Assembly: GCA_965649825.1 (NCBI GenBank)
Contig: OZ287708.1
Location: 62,001 to 126,000, forward strand
DNA from: Penicillus capitatus
Lineage: Eukaryota > Chlorophyta
DNA: 64,000 nucleotides
Direction: 5' to 3'
This document shows, in pieces, positions 23,901-35,086 of this stretch (within the stretch, counting starts at the first letter, position 1; every line of letters begins with the position of its first letter). The translations under genes and the position numbers were made by a program. The notes under the pieces are model-generated. The model searched no databases, was not told the origin of the DNA, and saw only the letters and a list, made by a program, of their open reading frames with translations.

Positions 23901-24929
23901 TAATCGGAAAGAGACCGGAATTGGTGGTCAACATCGAAGTGAAGATTCTCGATAATGGATGGGAGAAGGTCGGAGGCTACGGCCGCGTACGACAAGGAGA
24001 GTATACGGACACCACAGGGAATGTGCACAAGGTGGCCGTCAAGTTCGTGGACGCATTGGCACCTAACGCCGCGTGGGAGGCCCTCAAGAACGAATTCGAC
24101 ATCCTGGCTTCCATTCCTCTCCATCCGAACATCGTCAAGCCCATCGGCGCCCACTGGGGGGACCGCACGGAAAACTCCCAGCGCTACATCGTCGAAGAGC
24201 TGATGCACACCAATCTTGGAGATCTGATGCGCGATACGAGTCCTCCACCCTATCCCGGAAAAAGCATGGTGTACAAGGACTGGATCAATATCTTCGTCGG
24301 CATCGCTCGTGGTCTGGAGCATCTCCACCAGCACAAGATCATCCACTTCGACTTGAAACCTAGAAACGTCCTCCTAGACGAGGACATGAACGCCAAGATT
24401 GCAGACTTCGGTTGCTCCAAGTCGAAGTTTGATACCTACATCGAACTCAGCAAAATGGGCGGAACTCCTCCGTACCTGGCACCAGAGTGCTGGATGCTCT
24501 ACTATGCGCAGAATGTCAGAACGGAGGTGGCAAGAGTCAAGATCGACGTCTACAGCTTTGGCGTGATCATGTGGGAGTGTTTAAACGGAGGGAACAGTTT
24601 GGCGACTGCGTTGTACAAACGCAAAAGCACGACATCTCCTCAGGCCTCTGCCAATCCGGACAACATCGAAATTGTCCGCGAGAGCCGTTCGTCTGGTAAG
24701 CAGCCAAGTGATAGACCTATCAGTGTTCTTCACCTTCTCTTCTGATGTAGAAGGAAACCAGCAGTGGGAGATCCAGTACTATCTCAGCGATGAGATCCCT
24801 GAAGGCTTGAGGAACTTGGTCACACAGTGTGTCCGTGTCGATTTTGATTCCCGTCCGACATGCGAGCAAATTCTGGATACGCTTGAGCCCATGCTGAAAG
24901 AAGAATGGGCAAACCATCCAGTTCCGTAG
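20929..24929 (+). CDS. Receptor kinase: Cache-VWA, C-type lectin, transmembrane, TKL-like kinase
   Basis: Eleven exons join in frame to about 1,159 residues: 20929-21207, 21264-21356, 21399-21493, 21549-21609, 21666-22055, 22107-22386, 22435-23231, 23283-23495, 23556-23820, 23868-24695, 24751-24929. A signal peptide ([13 protein letters not shown]) precedes a Cys-rich region. Residues ~125-190 show Cache hallmarks ([18 protein letters not shown]). A VWA domain follows (~190-385; [19 protein letters not shown]), then a second Cache-like part ([21 protein letters not shown]). This split is known from calcium-channel alpha2-delta subunits. A C-type lectin domain lies at ~538-655 (VCYKF, WKWPDG, VCQF). 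One helix spans ~758-782. The kinase has [28 protein letters not shown] and DVYSFGV, so it looks active and TKL-like, with HFD instead of HRD. Ligand sensing at the surface and signalling inside are inferred. Confidence 0.82.
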
Positions 24930-25137
24930 TACTGACATCGTTAAATGTATTGCGACATTGGACTCGCTTATTGTACTGATTTGTTAGATAGGTCGCCTAT
25001 CTCTCTTGTGCGGTACCAATACAATGCAGAGTGGAAGGGACTTTTCTAGTGACGAACGGGCAAATTAGGTTCATGTGAAATAAGGCGACAGTAGTTCACT
25101 CTGGCTTTGTTAAAGAATGGATGTTTGACAAATGTCG

Positions 25138-27118
25138 TCAAACATGGAAAATGACGCTTGTGATTCTGTTATTCAGTATATCCTTCGGATCGAATCTTCT
25201 GCGCTCGCTGTCTGCCTTCTCAATAGGATACTTGTGACTCAATTGCCCCTTTAAGAACATAGGACTCAGTCGATCGATCTCTAATTTTCCCCAGTGCCAT
25301 GCTCCCTTGTACTTTGGCAACAGAATCGTTTCCACTTTCTGTGCGTATTCTGTAAAACTAGATACACACGTGAGTCATTCATATCGGATCGGCGAAGAGT
25401 CTGTTCTTACCTGGCCGTAATGCTCTGACGAACTCTGGGATCATCAGTCGGGAGATAGAGAATGATGCCGACCCAACAATGGACACTATCATCGACAGTT
25501 GCATTGTAGACAGGACTGAGAAGTGAACGACTGCTTGATGTCCATCGTTGTTCGATTGGCGCATGGGCTGGTATCCTGTGTTGCTTGATTTGATTCATGA
25601 CGTCTTGCATGAAGTCCAAATCGACCAATGATGGTTTAGACAGATTTCCTGCTGGAAACGCAACTTCAAGGACCCACTGTTGACCACCGCAATCAAACCC
25701 CAGAATCTGATCACTCCAACCCACGCGGAATCCGCTGGACTTCTTCCAGTAGTCTTCCTCAGCCTTGTTCACCTTCTTCAACCATTCCAGATCCAATGGG
25801 GCTTCTTTGAGCGCAACATCTCGGAGAGCTGCAAAATTCAGTTCCTCTAGTTGCTCGATTGTGTAATCGCCAACTTTCCCGTCGACGGCCCTCGTCCTGA
25901 TAAGCGAGCGGAAAGCTTGGGTCTGTTGTAAGGGCGTGTTGCTTGGAGCTGTGGACCGCGGGACATTAAAAGCTGTCAAAGGGTTACTCTGCACCACGAC
26001 AATACTGTCTGTGTACGGAATCCACATGTATCGCAGATGGCGATTCTCGGCCAACCACCTTTAACCACCACACCTCAGCACTTGTGTCCAACCGATGTCG
26101 CGATCAGCATACCTTGCATGATTTTTCTTCACTTCTCTAAACGTCGATACAAAAGTGTGTTCGACCAGTTTGTGTTCGGCGACGCACTGAAGTGTGACCT
26201 CGGTCAACACTCCGAAGCACCCGAGGCCGACTCTCGTTAGATAGAAGAGTGTTGGATCGGGGTCATCTTTTGACAGTTCAATGGTCCCCATTCCCGGCGT
26301 GATCATCCTCATACTGATCACCTGTTCATCCACTGGCGGGATCTTTGCACCTGTACCATGAGCACCGATCTGATCCAAACAATCTTCACCACGAACAGGA
26401 TATGTGATCAACAGACCTGAACAAATCCTCCAATCTGTTGTTCTTTGATGGAGGCGTAGTTTTGTAGAGTGAGTCCATATGGCCGAATGGCTTCGACCAC
26501 TGTCTCGACCCGAGCTCCGCACTGAAGCCGAACCTACTCGGTAGTAACCCAATGCCGATTTCTCTCTTTTTATCATCGTATTGGTCAATACCTGTCGCTT
26601 TTCAGAATCTACGTGGAGGATCTTGTCCATGAGCGACATGTTGAGCATCGTCTGGTTAGTGAAGGAAATGCCATTTGGGGATAGACCAGATCCGACGACC
26701 CTCAGTTTCTGGCCTCTTGCGTGACACTCCTTCACAAGCTTCTCGATTTCTTTCTCACTCTCTGGGGTCATACATTTCCTAACAGTATCCAAAATCAGAT
26801 TCTATTGGCGGATGATCGCGTGTTTTACCAGGGTGTAACCTCATGCGTGTGAGACCAGTTGACAAACGTTGTTTGATCTTCGACTTGAGAGAAACGATCT
26901 GTGAGTCCCCAGTACAGAGCTGTGACTCCAAGGCCGCCCAATGTCGCGATCGCAAGGCGTTGTGCTGTCTTGCTACTGACAACGGGACTCACTTCCGCAG
27001 TTGCCTTCGCCTCACGTGCTTCTGCAAAGCCACGTCCTTTGCAGCTTCGGATAGCGAGTGCACATCCGCTTGACAACACGTTCCGACGTGTGCCACGTGC
27101 CGCACGTACAAACATCAT
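25138..27118 (-). CDS. GLDH: L-galactono-1,4-lactone dehydrogenase, mitochondrial
   Basis: Six exons join in frame to about 568 residues: 26829-27118, 26592-26778, 26417-26521, 26113-26369, 25411-26058, 25138-25357. The family performs the last step of plant-type ascorbate synthesis, oxidising L-galactono-1,4-lactone with cytochrome c as acceptor at the mitochondrial inner membrane. The N terminus is Arg-rich with a hydrophobic segment (LAIATLGGLGVTALYWGL), fitting mitochondrial import. FAD-domain motifs are GSGLSPNG, NYASIKEQQIGGF and IGAHGTGAKIPPVDEQ; HTFVSTFREVKKNH and RHLRYMWIPYTDS follow. The exon 2-3 join (EKRQ then CGARVETVV) is a few residues shorter than I expect. It ends tail-to-tail with the receptor gene, 208 bp apart. 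The gene's presence argues for plant-like ascorbate metabolism. Confidence 0.92.
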
Positions 27119-27165
27119 GTTGCTACATCAAACACAACGATCCCACCGTTCTCCAAGGCAACTTT
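27119..27165. promoter_or_regulatory. Very short divergent intergenic region
   Basis: Only 47 bp separate the GLDH start codon (27118, minus) from the kinase start codon (27166, plus). Promoters and 5' leaders of both genes must overlap each other or the coding regions. No TATA-like element is visible. Confidence 0.5.
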
Positions 27166-29154
27166 ATGCAGCGCGTATCGGAAGAGATTGAATTCGACTC
27201 TGTTTCGGACGTCTACTATGTCCAACGGCAAAGCTGGGCAGTATGTCACGTTCTTTTCCGTTGCTCACTCTCATATCTCCTCAACAGGTTGCCCAGCACT
27301 ACACTCTTCACAGAGTCATCGGCAGCGGCAGTTTTTCCTGTGTCTGTCTTGCGACCTCCAAGATTACGAATGAGAAGGTTTGGCTGCAGAGTAATGTCAG
27401 GAAGGTGGCTGTCTTGAGAGAGCGTGCATGCAGGTCGCGTTAAAACGCATTCCAGATGTGCTTCAGAGTACCGAGAATGCCAAAAAGGTTCTCAGAGAGC
27501 TGTGCATTCTTCGTCGACTCTCGCATCCCTACTGCATTTCTGTCAAGCATGCCTTTGTCATGCCTTCTGACACAGGTCACTGCATTGCCTTGTTTAACGA
27601 GGGTGTGTGCTGGATGCGTGGGGTGCAGGAGCTTGGAAATTGCGAGGGGGTGAGCTGGTTCCTTGCTCGATCGATTTGTACTTAGCTATGGAATACGCTG
27701 GAGGAGGTGATTTACATAAACTGAGAGGCCAGCTCTCGGAGCACGATGTCCGACGCTTGATGTGGCAGATTTTGACAGCCGTGGAGTATCTGCATTCCCA
27801 GAATGTCTGGCATCGAGATCTGAAGTCTGCTAACGTGTTGCTGACAGTGGAGAATGGACAGCGAGTCTGTAAGATCGCAGATTTTGGATCAGCACGATCT
27901 GCTGTTTCGCATCCTTTGTTGAGAGAGTCTGGTCTGTCAAAAAGACAGAGCTCATGCAGTATTACCAATATGGATGAGGCCATTGCACGTTCATTGAAGA
28001 CAGTGGACCAGTCCTTGACACGTGCTGTGTGCACCCCCTGTTATCGTGCTCCTGAAGTGGTCATGTCTCGTGGGGGATACACCAGTGCTTTGGACATGTG
28101 GTCTGTTGGCTGTATCTTCGCCGAGCTTCTTCAGCGGATCTCTTACGTGGGATCTGCTTCCACTCCGCAACTGAAGGTGTCTCCTGTCTTTTGCGTGACA
28201 GGATTTCCAAAGACACCGTTGAGTGGAGAACACTACGAAGCTGGACCTGGAAACCCTACCACACGTTCTGAACTCGAGGCGCTGTTTCAAGTCATCGGCA
28301 CGCCTGCCTGGGCCTGCATTGAGGCAGTGGATTCGACGGCATGGAAGAGATACCTGCGAAATCTGCCTCTGAAAGCGGGCACACTCCATCGACGGTTTGG
28401 CTACGCCGGTGAAGTGGCAGTGGACCTCTTGACTCGATTGCTGACCTTTGATCCAAGTCGAAGGTGTTCGGCACGAGAAGCCATGCTGCATGAATACTTA
28501 AAAGAATTTTGGTGCCCCTCGAAGGATGCAGTGTCTCTGTCAGAGGATGGAGAATTCACATCGACCTCTTCCCTTTTTGAGCCAGTGGATGATATGGAAG
28601 ACGATCTGCCAGCAAACAACATCATTACCTCGCATTACCACGAACTCGAGAACCCTTCAAAGGCATTGAAGGCGTTGGAAGAAGAGATGGTACAGATCTG
28701 CAGTGATAAGAAAGGATGCGATCAGCTTCAGTCTCTTCTCGAGAAGGAATGCGAACTCTTGGCAGAATCTCAATCCCGAAAACTGGGAGCCGCGATATCT
28801 GGAAAGTACGGCGATGTCACAGAAGCTCTTGCCAGAAAATGTATGAGAGAAGGACCGTCTGAATTTGCAAAGCTCTTGGAGGAAGGCCTGGTCGCGGATC
28901 CAAACTGTGACAAATCCATGACGCCAGAGAGTTTTGGCCCGGGTCGTTTGCCTCACGTGGCAGATTTTTCAAAGGCGCATCTCGACGTGGAAAAACATTT
29001 AGCAGTAGGACGGCAGCAGGAATGGACAGTGACATCTGGATGTGGACCGATTACCGTGAACTATTGGGGAGTGAGTCTCGTTCCGCCTGGATCCGATGAA
29101 GCAACGATGGATCCAGAGATGAAGAAGATCATCCGCAGCCAGCAGTTGAGATAG
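27166..29154 (+). CDS. CMGC-type protein kinase (MAPK-like)
   Basis: Four exons join in frame to about 610 residues: 27166-27240, 27288-27377, 27434-27575, 27629-29154. Kinase motifs in order: GSGSFSCV (glycine loop), VALKRI (lysine), HRDLKSANVLL, DFG and YRAPEVVM, then the CMGC-style LDMWSVGCIFAELL. The activation loop is longer than usual by about 40 residues, and I see no MAPK TxY motif; the stretch before YRAPE reads TRAVCTPC. A helix-rich extension of about 200 residues follows the kinase domain and has no family I recognise. The start ATG is the only one in frame before the first donor. Substrate unknown. Confidence 0.85.
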
Positions 29155-29626
29155 AGCCACGCTTTTGAACACACCGTCCACAGATCCGTGGGACACTGGA
29201 GGAAAAGACCACACGATTCTTTCAACGGCAATTTTACATGTCTATACACAAGCACAAGCTTTAGCAGGGGGATGATGACCTGCTACGAACCCTACTGCAA
29301 AGGCGACGAACAGCGTCGTTGTACAACTATCTTGTATGGTGAAACTAGAGTGACTTCGTGCCCTGTTTGTTAATCTGGATGCTGTTTTGGATTTCTTTGA
29401 CCCTACCGAATTCTGTGGTCTGACCGGACATTGTACTTCATTGCGTCTATGTCGCGGAGTTTCCTAGTCTGTACAACAAACAACATAGCTGTTGATAATA
29501 CATCTCAAGACTCAGTCTGTAAGAGTTTAGTGAAAGAGCGAGCATGAATCTCAACTTCTCAGACATGCATAGATTTTGAAAAACTGTTCGAAAAGAGATG
29601 ATGATTTCAGTGGGTGAAAGGTCCAG
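29155..29626. other. Convergent intergenic region
   Basis: Lies between the stop codons of the kinase (plus) and the cysteine-motif protein (minus). I see no gene or repeat in it. Confidence 0.5.
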
Positions 29627-32600
29627 TTATTGACAGCTGCTCATTTGGTGTTTTAGTGCATAGCCCCATGCGGGATAGGCAGGAATACTGTCTTCAGATT
29701 TTGAATCCGATCTCGTGGTCTCTAACTCTTTCTTGACAGAGAACGGCAATGCTGAAGTTTGTGGCCGAAAAGTGCACTGCATTAATTCGGACGCCTGTAT
29801 ACAACACTTAAACGAAAATCGCGTGCGTCACGCACTTACCTCTCGCTCTTCCATTGCCTTGCGTTCCTTTCGTCGTTTTTCTTCCTGTTTGACGCGAATC
29901 GATTCCATATACGCTTTTGGATCTCGCAGATTGAGCCTCGATCGAACCTGAGTCGACAACCTGAGCAGTTGTTGTTAAGGTATGCCTTCAACCTGATCGT
30001 TCTTGTTCAGTTTGGGCTTGAAGGTGAGATGCATTTGGAGCTTCATTTCGTTCTCTAGCCTCTGACTTTCCTAAGGCGGAAGAATCTGCAGCGCGATGTG
30101 ACCCTTCACACTCGAAACGGACTTTCAGCATCTCCGTCTTTTCGGATCTCTTGACTAGATCCTCCAACGTCCGTCGCCGCATTCGTTGTGCTCGACGGGT
30201 GATGCGCGGACGGAAACTGTCGCCTTTATCGCTATTCTGACTGGACACACTCTGCAACCTGTCACATCATTGATTCGTTGAACGGTGGCACAAGGACCAT
30301 ACCTGTGATATTTAAAGGAAGAGGAGCGCTTCTCCGCCGACGCTGGGCAATCCGACGAGGCAGAACAGAAAGAAAACAGCGATCCAGTATCGCACTTGGC
30401 AGCCCTGAACTGATCCTTCTTGTCCTTAAGGATCTTCTTCGTTCCCGGAGAAAGCTAAGAGACAATTCTCAGTCGCTGTCCAATTCATGGTCGACGGTTA
30501 AGTTTTCTCTACCCGAAAGGGCTGTCCTTTCTTCTCTCTGAGCGCATTAATTTTCTGTTCTTTTACGCGGATATGGTCCTCCTGTCTAGAAGCCAGAATC
30601 CGATGGATTGCTGGGCTAGGGTCGGCGATCGAAAGGTGTTTACCTCTTTAGGAATTCCGAGAAGTTGACGGTGCTCATTAAACGAACGGAACCTGCGTAC
30701 TGTGTCAGCTGATAGTGCTCTGTATCTGTCGTTGTGCGTTTTCTCCCCGTCTCTGCGCCGTTCTCTGAATCGCTGGCAACATCGCCGCGGGCTTTGTCGA
30801 ATCGGCGTTCCTCTAACGGGGACGGACCGCCGCCTTCCTGCAGCGATAGTCGTTGGAAGAGAGTGCTGAACAATTCTTCGTTCGTCGTCTGAGCGCGATT
30901 ATGATCCAATTCCCCATTCTCCCCATTCCCCACAATCTCTCCACTCTCAGCAACTACAAAGACAGCAAACACGTTAGCGCTTCCGACGGTGTCATAAGCA
31001 AAAAGAAGAAGAATGAACAACGCACCAGTCTTTGCTGCGACACTGCTGTCGGTAGGATCGTGCACGTCCATCTCTTTCGACATCTCCGCTTTCTTTGCAG
31101 TCGCATCGTCTGTCTCATGCACGTCTTCTTCGGCGAATCTCAATACGCTGAATGGGCAGTCTCTGGAATGGCACGACTGAGATTCTATGCTCGACGCACC
31201 TGCTGTCAGTCAGATTCCAGAAAGAACCGTGTCGCGTTCTGCTTGGCGCAGTCCAGGTGCGACGGACATTCGTCTTTGGATGAAATGTACACTCCTCGAC
31301 GCCTGAATGCCGCAACGGCAACGATGCCTGAAAAGCACCTGACGCGAATTTACCGGTTGGCAGCGGCCGCATCTTTGAGGAGGCGTTCCGACGATGGGCA
31401 TTCGTCGCCTGAAGAGTATTACCGTAGACCTTGGCCGGCAGAGGTCGTGGTCGCGGCGATGACTCGCGCATCGCCCGTTGTTCTTCAGAAATGCACTGCT
31501 CAGCTCTTTGATGCTTCTTTGTGTGAATCTCCTGCGCTTTTTTGTATAACCGTAGACAAGCCTTGTCGACTGTAGACAGCGGAACGCATTCATCTCCATC
31601 CACCTCGTCTTCTTCGCTCCTCTCCTGCAAAGATAGGTCACCACTGCCGAGGAACGCAGTATCAAGCTTTGTTTACTTTCGTTTTCGACAGCGACATGTC
31701 TGGCCGAAAACTGCATTCCTTCAGATGGTCCATGTCTCTCGTTTTCTGGGCCTCTTCGATTTTGAAATCACTTTCTCTGCGCCAGGCGCAGTTCCGATCG
31801 TAGACGGCCGTCAAATCCGCCGGATTGAGATGCCGAATCGCTGCGAACCGTCGCGAAACCCTGGCCTGGAGTTTTGTCAAATCTGGATTCTCCTGCACTT
31901 CGAAAGCCGAACATCGACTCGGTGCCTGCGTAGGATGAAGAGATGTCCAATACATCGACTCTAGGGCGTTGTCATCTCCTGCAAGCCGTGCGAGGCATCG
32001 ATGCGGCGTCGACCCAATGCAAAAAACCTGATACGGCTGTGCCGCTGAGATCAAAATGATCATCCGTCGGAAGAAACGGACACTGAAAGGTATCCCGATT
32101 CGACGAGACATTCGCGGCGTCGCTGCTCGCAATAGTCTCCGCCGCAGTGATCGCTTTTGCTCGCTTGTACAGTCTCTCGTCGACGTCCTTCGGAATCTTC
32201 TCCCCGAGTTCTTTGTCCAATCCGAGCAGCTCCTCTTCCAGTGCCTGTCCTTTTAGCCTCGCAACAAGAGCGCAAAGGGCATTATGCCTCTTGCCTTTTC
32301 TGTCTGCATAATGTTCCGCAGATCTTGCTCGCTCATCACCGGCGGCGGCGAGGCGTAGCGATCGAAGGCTCTTTCAGCACGAGCGACGACGAAATCATCA
32401 GCCATGTCTGAATCGGACAGCATGTCGATAAGCTCTTGCGATGCTTGTTTCGCCGAAGAACAACTGTCCGCAGTGTCCGCATACGGAAGAGCGCTTTCCG
32501 CTGTTATTTCTTCAAAGGTCTCCTTCGCAGAGGTCATCCTCGAACGTGCGAAATCTGGATCCTCCTTCTGCAACAGACACGAGACAGCAATCGCCAACGC

Positions 32601-33439
32601 CACAAGTGCGAGACACGAGGTGCTAAAGGTGAGCGGGCGGGTGTACTCACAGAGAAGCTCTGCGTGCTCAACGATTTCACGAGTTGTTGGACTTGATCTG
32701 GTGGAAGCTCCTCGGTCGTGTCCCTCGGAAAAGACACAGATCCACTTGTCATGTTCACCGACTGCTTTCTTGGCGTCATCTCAGACAGCGTCGACGCAAG
32801 GTGCTCTTCCTTCGTTGCGCTTTCGTCTGCCGCCTCCTCGCTTTCGCTAACAACGACGGTTGTCGATATCTCTCCCGTCGGCGTCCGATCCGCAATTCTC
32901 TCCGGCGAATCCAACGTCTCTCGCAGTTCGTATTTTGGCGAAGAATCGCTCAGAAAAGGGACGAATTCCAGGAAATTCTCGTCGGACTGCAGCAACGCAT
33001 CTGTGACGCGCCGATTCGTCGATGGTGACAAGTTGACCTCGTTGTCGTCCGCGTTGCAAAGAGTGGTGGTCTCCTCCTGCTTCGACATCGGCTCTGTTCC
33101 TGCGCAGCTCGGCGTCTGGTGTATTTCACGTTCGAATTCCGAATCGCATCGCGCCGAAATGGCTGCGGCAACTTTGCGTTCGTCATCGTCGTGTTGAGGA
33201 TGACTTGACATTTCTGGCTTTGACTGCGTTTCGGTGGATTCAGTAATCTTCTGCCGCTTGCCAAATCTCCTAAAGGAATGCTGCAGACCAGCGAATGTTC
33301 CTCGGCGGCGCGTCACTTTTTCTCCACAACCATCTATCTCACAAGCACATAACAGTCGCCACAAAACAATCATTAGCAGAAAAGCAAGAAACAGCAAAGA
33401 ACAATAAAAACAGGCACGGCGCGATAGGAGCCGGGTCAA
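29627..33439 (-). CDS. Large charged protein with repeated CxFxP motifs and N-terminal anchor
   Basis: Multi-exon gene read from 33,439 down to a stop at 29,627. The first exon starts MTRLLSRRACFYC and has one strong hydrophobic segment (SLLFLAFLLMIVLWRLL), then a long acidic/Ser-rich stretch. Later exons contain a recurring motif: ECSFRPDMS, ECTFHPKTN, LTFKPKLNK and ECTFRPQTS, spaced by charged, coiled-coil-like segments; one such segment is DPKAYMESIRVKQEEKRRK. Similar Cys/Thr-x-Phe-x-Pro motifs recur in cytoskeletal or flagellar proteins of protists, but I cannot assign a named family. Most exon joins (for example 32,5xx, 30,640, 30,480, 29,850) are clean GT-AG. The joins near 32,260-32,340 and 31,140-31,270 are less certain, so it may be two genes. 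Confidence 0.6.
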
Positions 33440-33691
33440 GCACAGTGTCTGTGCGTTCGTTGCACTGGCTCACCGATCGAGGTCGACAGAAAGAGATCGC
33501 TTTACTTACCCTGTCGCAGGCACCTCATAGACAGCAAGCGGCACGGTACGCCGTTCCGAGGGCGACCCTTCTGCCTTTATTGGAAAAAACGAACGACGTG
33601 GCCGACTCTACAATCGAGGCGAACGACAACGACGACATCTTCGTTACACAGATGGGCAAACGATGCGACACGTCTGTCATATCGACCGATC

Positions 33692-34601
33692 TCAGATAAT
33701 GCCAATCTTGTTCGCAACATCCAAGGCATCGGCTTCGCTCGATAACCTGCAGTCCATGGTGGGTGGGTCTTCCACCAGAGAGAGGAGGCAAGGAGTGCGT
33801 GATAGATACCTGACATATGCTTTCTTCTTTCCGTCTGGTCGAATGAGCGTGTTCACTTTCTGCACCTTGATGTCATACATCTTGTCCACGGCGCGCTTGA
33901 TTTGGGGTTTCTTCGCTCGGACATCGACAATAAACGCCTAACAGCAGGAGGAATATGATTCGATCAAGTATGGCCATCGGGATGCTGGATGCGGTCAGCG
34001 AACAGAACATCATCACAGAATTCAGATTCTGCCTTATCAACGAATGAACATAGATCATCTTTCCGCAGCTGTCCGTTGCAGCACTGTGGCACTCAGAATC
34101 GTGTAGGCATCATCGGTTATCAGATTTGCTCGATTGGCCATCAGTGTGCTACTCGTGAAGAGGACAGACGGCGAATCGCGGATACTCTGTCAGCAGGGGG
34201 CGCATACCAGTGTATTGTGATCTTCAATCTTCTTCATGGCAGATTCGGTGGTGAGTGGATACTTCAGAATGGCAAAGTGATCCAAAGCCGTCGATCGGCC
34301 AAAACTGAACCGGGCAACTGGTGTTTCGTTTGTAGGATGCAGTCATCAGGAGCACCTCTTCTTGGCGTATTTTGGATTTTTCTTCATTTGAAGTGGCTTT
34401 TTGCGTGTGAATCGAAGAGAGAAGTATTTCTTTTTCTTCTTAACGTGCGTTCCGTGCTTCGCTGCATCTGCCGCCACGCGTGCCTTTTCCCTCTGACCCG
34501 ATTTCTTCACTCCTGGTCGCACCGTAACAGATCTCGATGCCGACACGACCGAATAACAGGCAGAAAGTGTGACCAAATGTGTTACCTTTTTTAGGAGCCA
34601 T
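33692..34601 (-). CDS. RPL23A: 60S ribosomal protein uL23 (L23a)
   Basis: Five exons join in frame to 150 residues: 34586-34601, 34356-34512, 34208-34304, 33810-33937, 33692-33746. The product has the basic N-terminal extension of eukaryotic uL23 ([20 protein letters not shown]), then [54 protein letters not shown] and the family ending [11 protein letters not shown]. uL23 lies at the polypeptide exit tunnel of the large subunit. Length is normal for the family. Intron 3 (33,938-34,207, 270 bp) is about five times longer than typical here and appears to hold a snoRNA. The first exon encodes only five codons plus one base, common in ribosomal protein genes. Confidence 0.95.
33990..34067 (-). 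ncRNA. Probable box C/D snoRNA in uL23 intron 3
   Basis: On the minus strand a perfect 5-bp terminal stem (tgcgg with ccgca) brackets a C-like box (ATGATC), a D' box CTGA, a consensus C' box GTGATGA five bases later, and a D box CTGA directly abutting the 3' stem. Total length is 78 nt. Box C/D snoRNAs often sit in introns of ribosomal protein genes, including uL23 in animals. The C box departs from RUGAUGA, and the segment before D is short. Target not determined. Confidence 0.4.
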
Positions 34602-35086
34602 TGTGATCCGCGACTCTCTCGATGGATCGAACAAACGACTCGATTTTCGCCGCCAAACGAACTGGTAATAATGTTCTCATTAGAAGTCCATTTCATCTGT
34701 CCCATCGGCATCTCGATTGCCTGCATCAGCAATGCTGTTGCTACCGTGCCTCCTCTTTCTAAGATGGGGATCTAAAGTGGCATGATCATATTTTGTGAAA
34801 TCGATTGCTTTGCAAGATGCGATGACAAAACCGTGAGCTGCTTGAAGCACGTCTCAGCGCAATGACGCTCGATGATGTGTTGGCATGTGCCTCCTGCAAG
34901 AATGCTGCTGTCTCTAGAGTCAAGATGCATTCCGGTCTATTCTACAGGGTGTCTTGAGCATATGATCCATCCGTGCAGGACTCTACATTCGACAAGACAA
35001 CAGTACAAACGTCACATCATCATTTACCGCAAAGCCATTTGACGTGTCATTGGTTGCCGTTTACACCCAGCGAACTCCGTGCAAAC
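34602..35086. promoter_or_regulatory. Divergent promoter region of uL23 and Ufd1
   Basis: About 485 bp between two oppositely oriented housekeeping genes. No further gene is supported. It should contain both promoters, but no specific element is recognisable. Confidence 0.35.

Noticed and set aside
24672-24929. Separate small gene after the receptor kinase
   Set aside because: It is the last exon of the kinase domain; a 55-bp intron joins it in frame.
34440-34634. Independent small basic protein
   Set aside because: It reads through intron 1 of the uL23 gene in the wrong frame.
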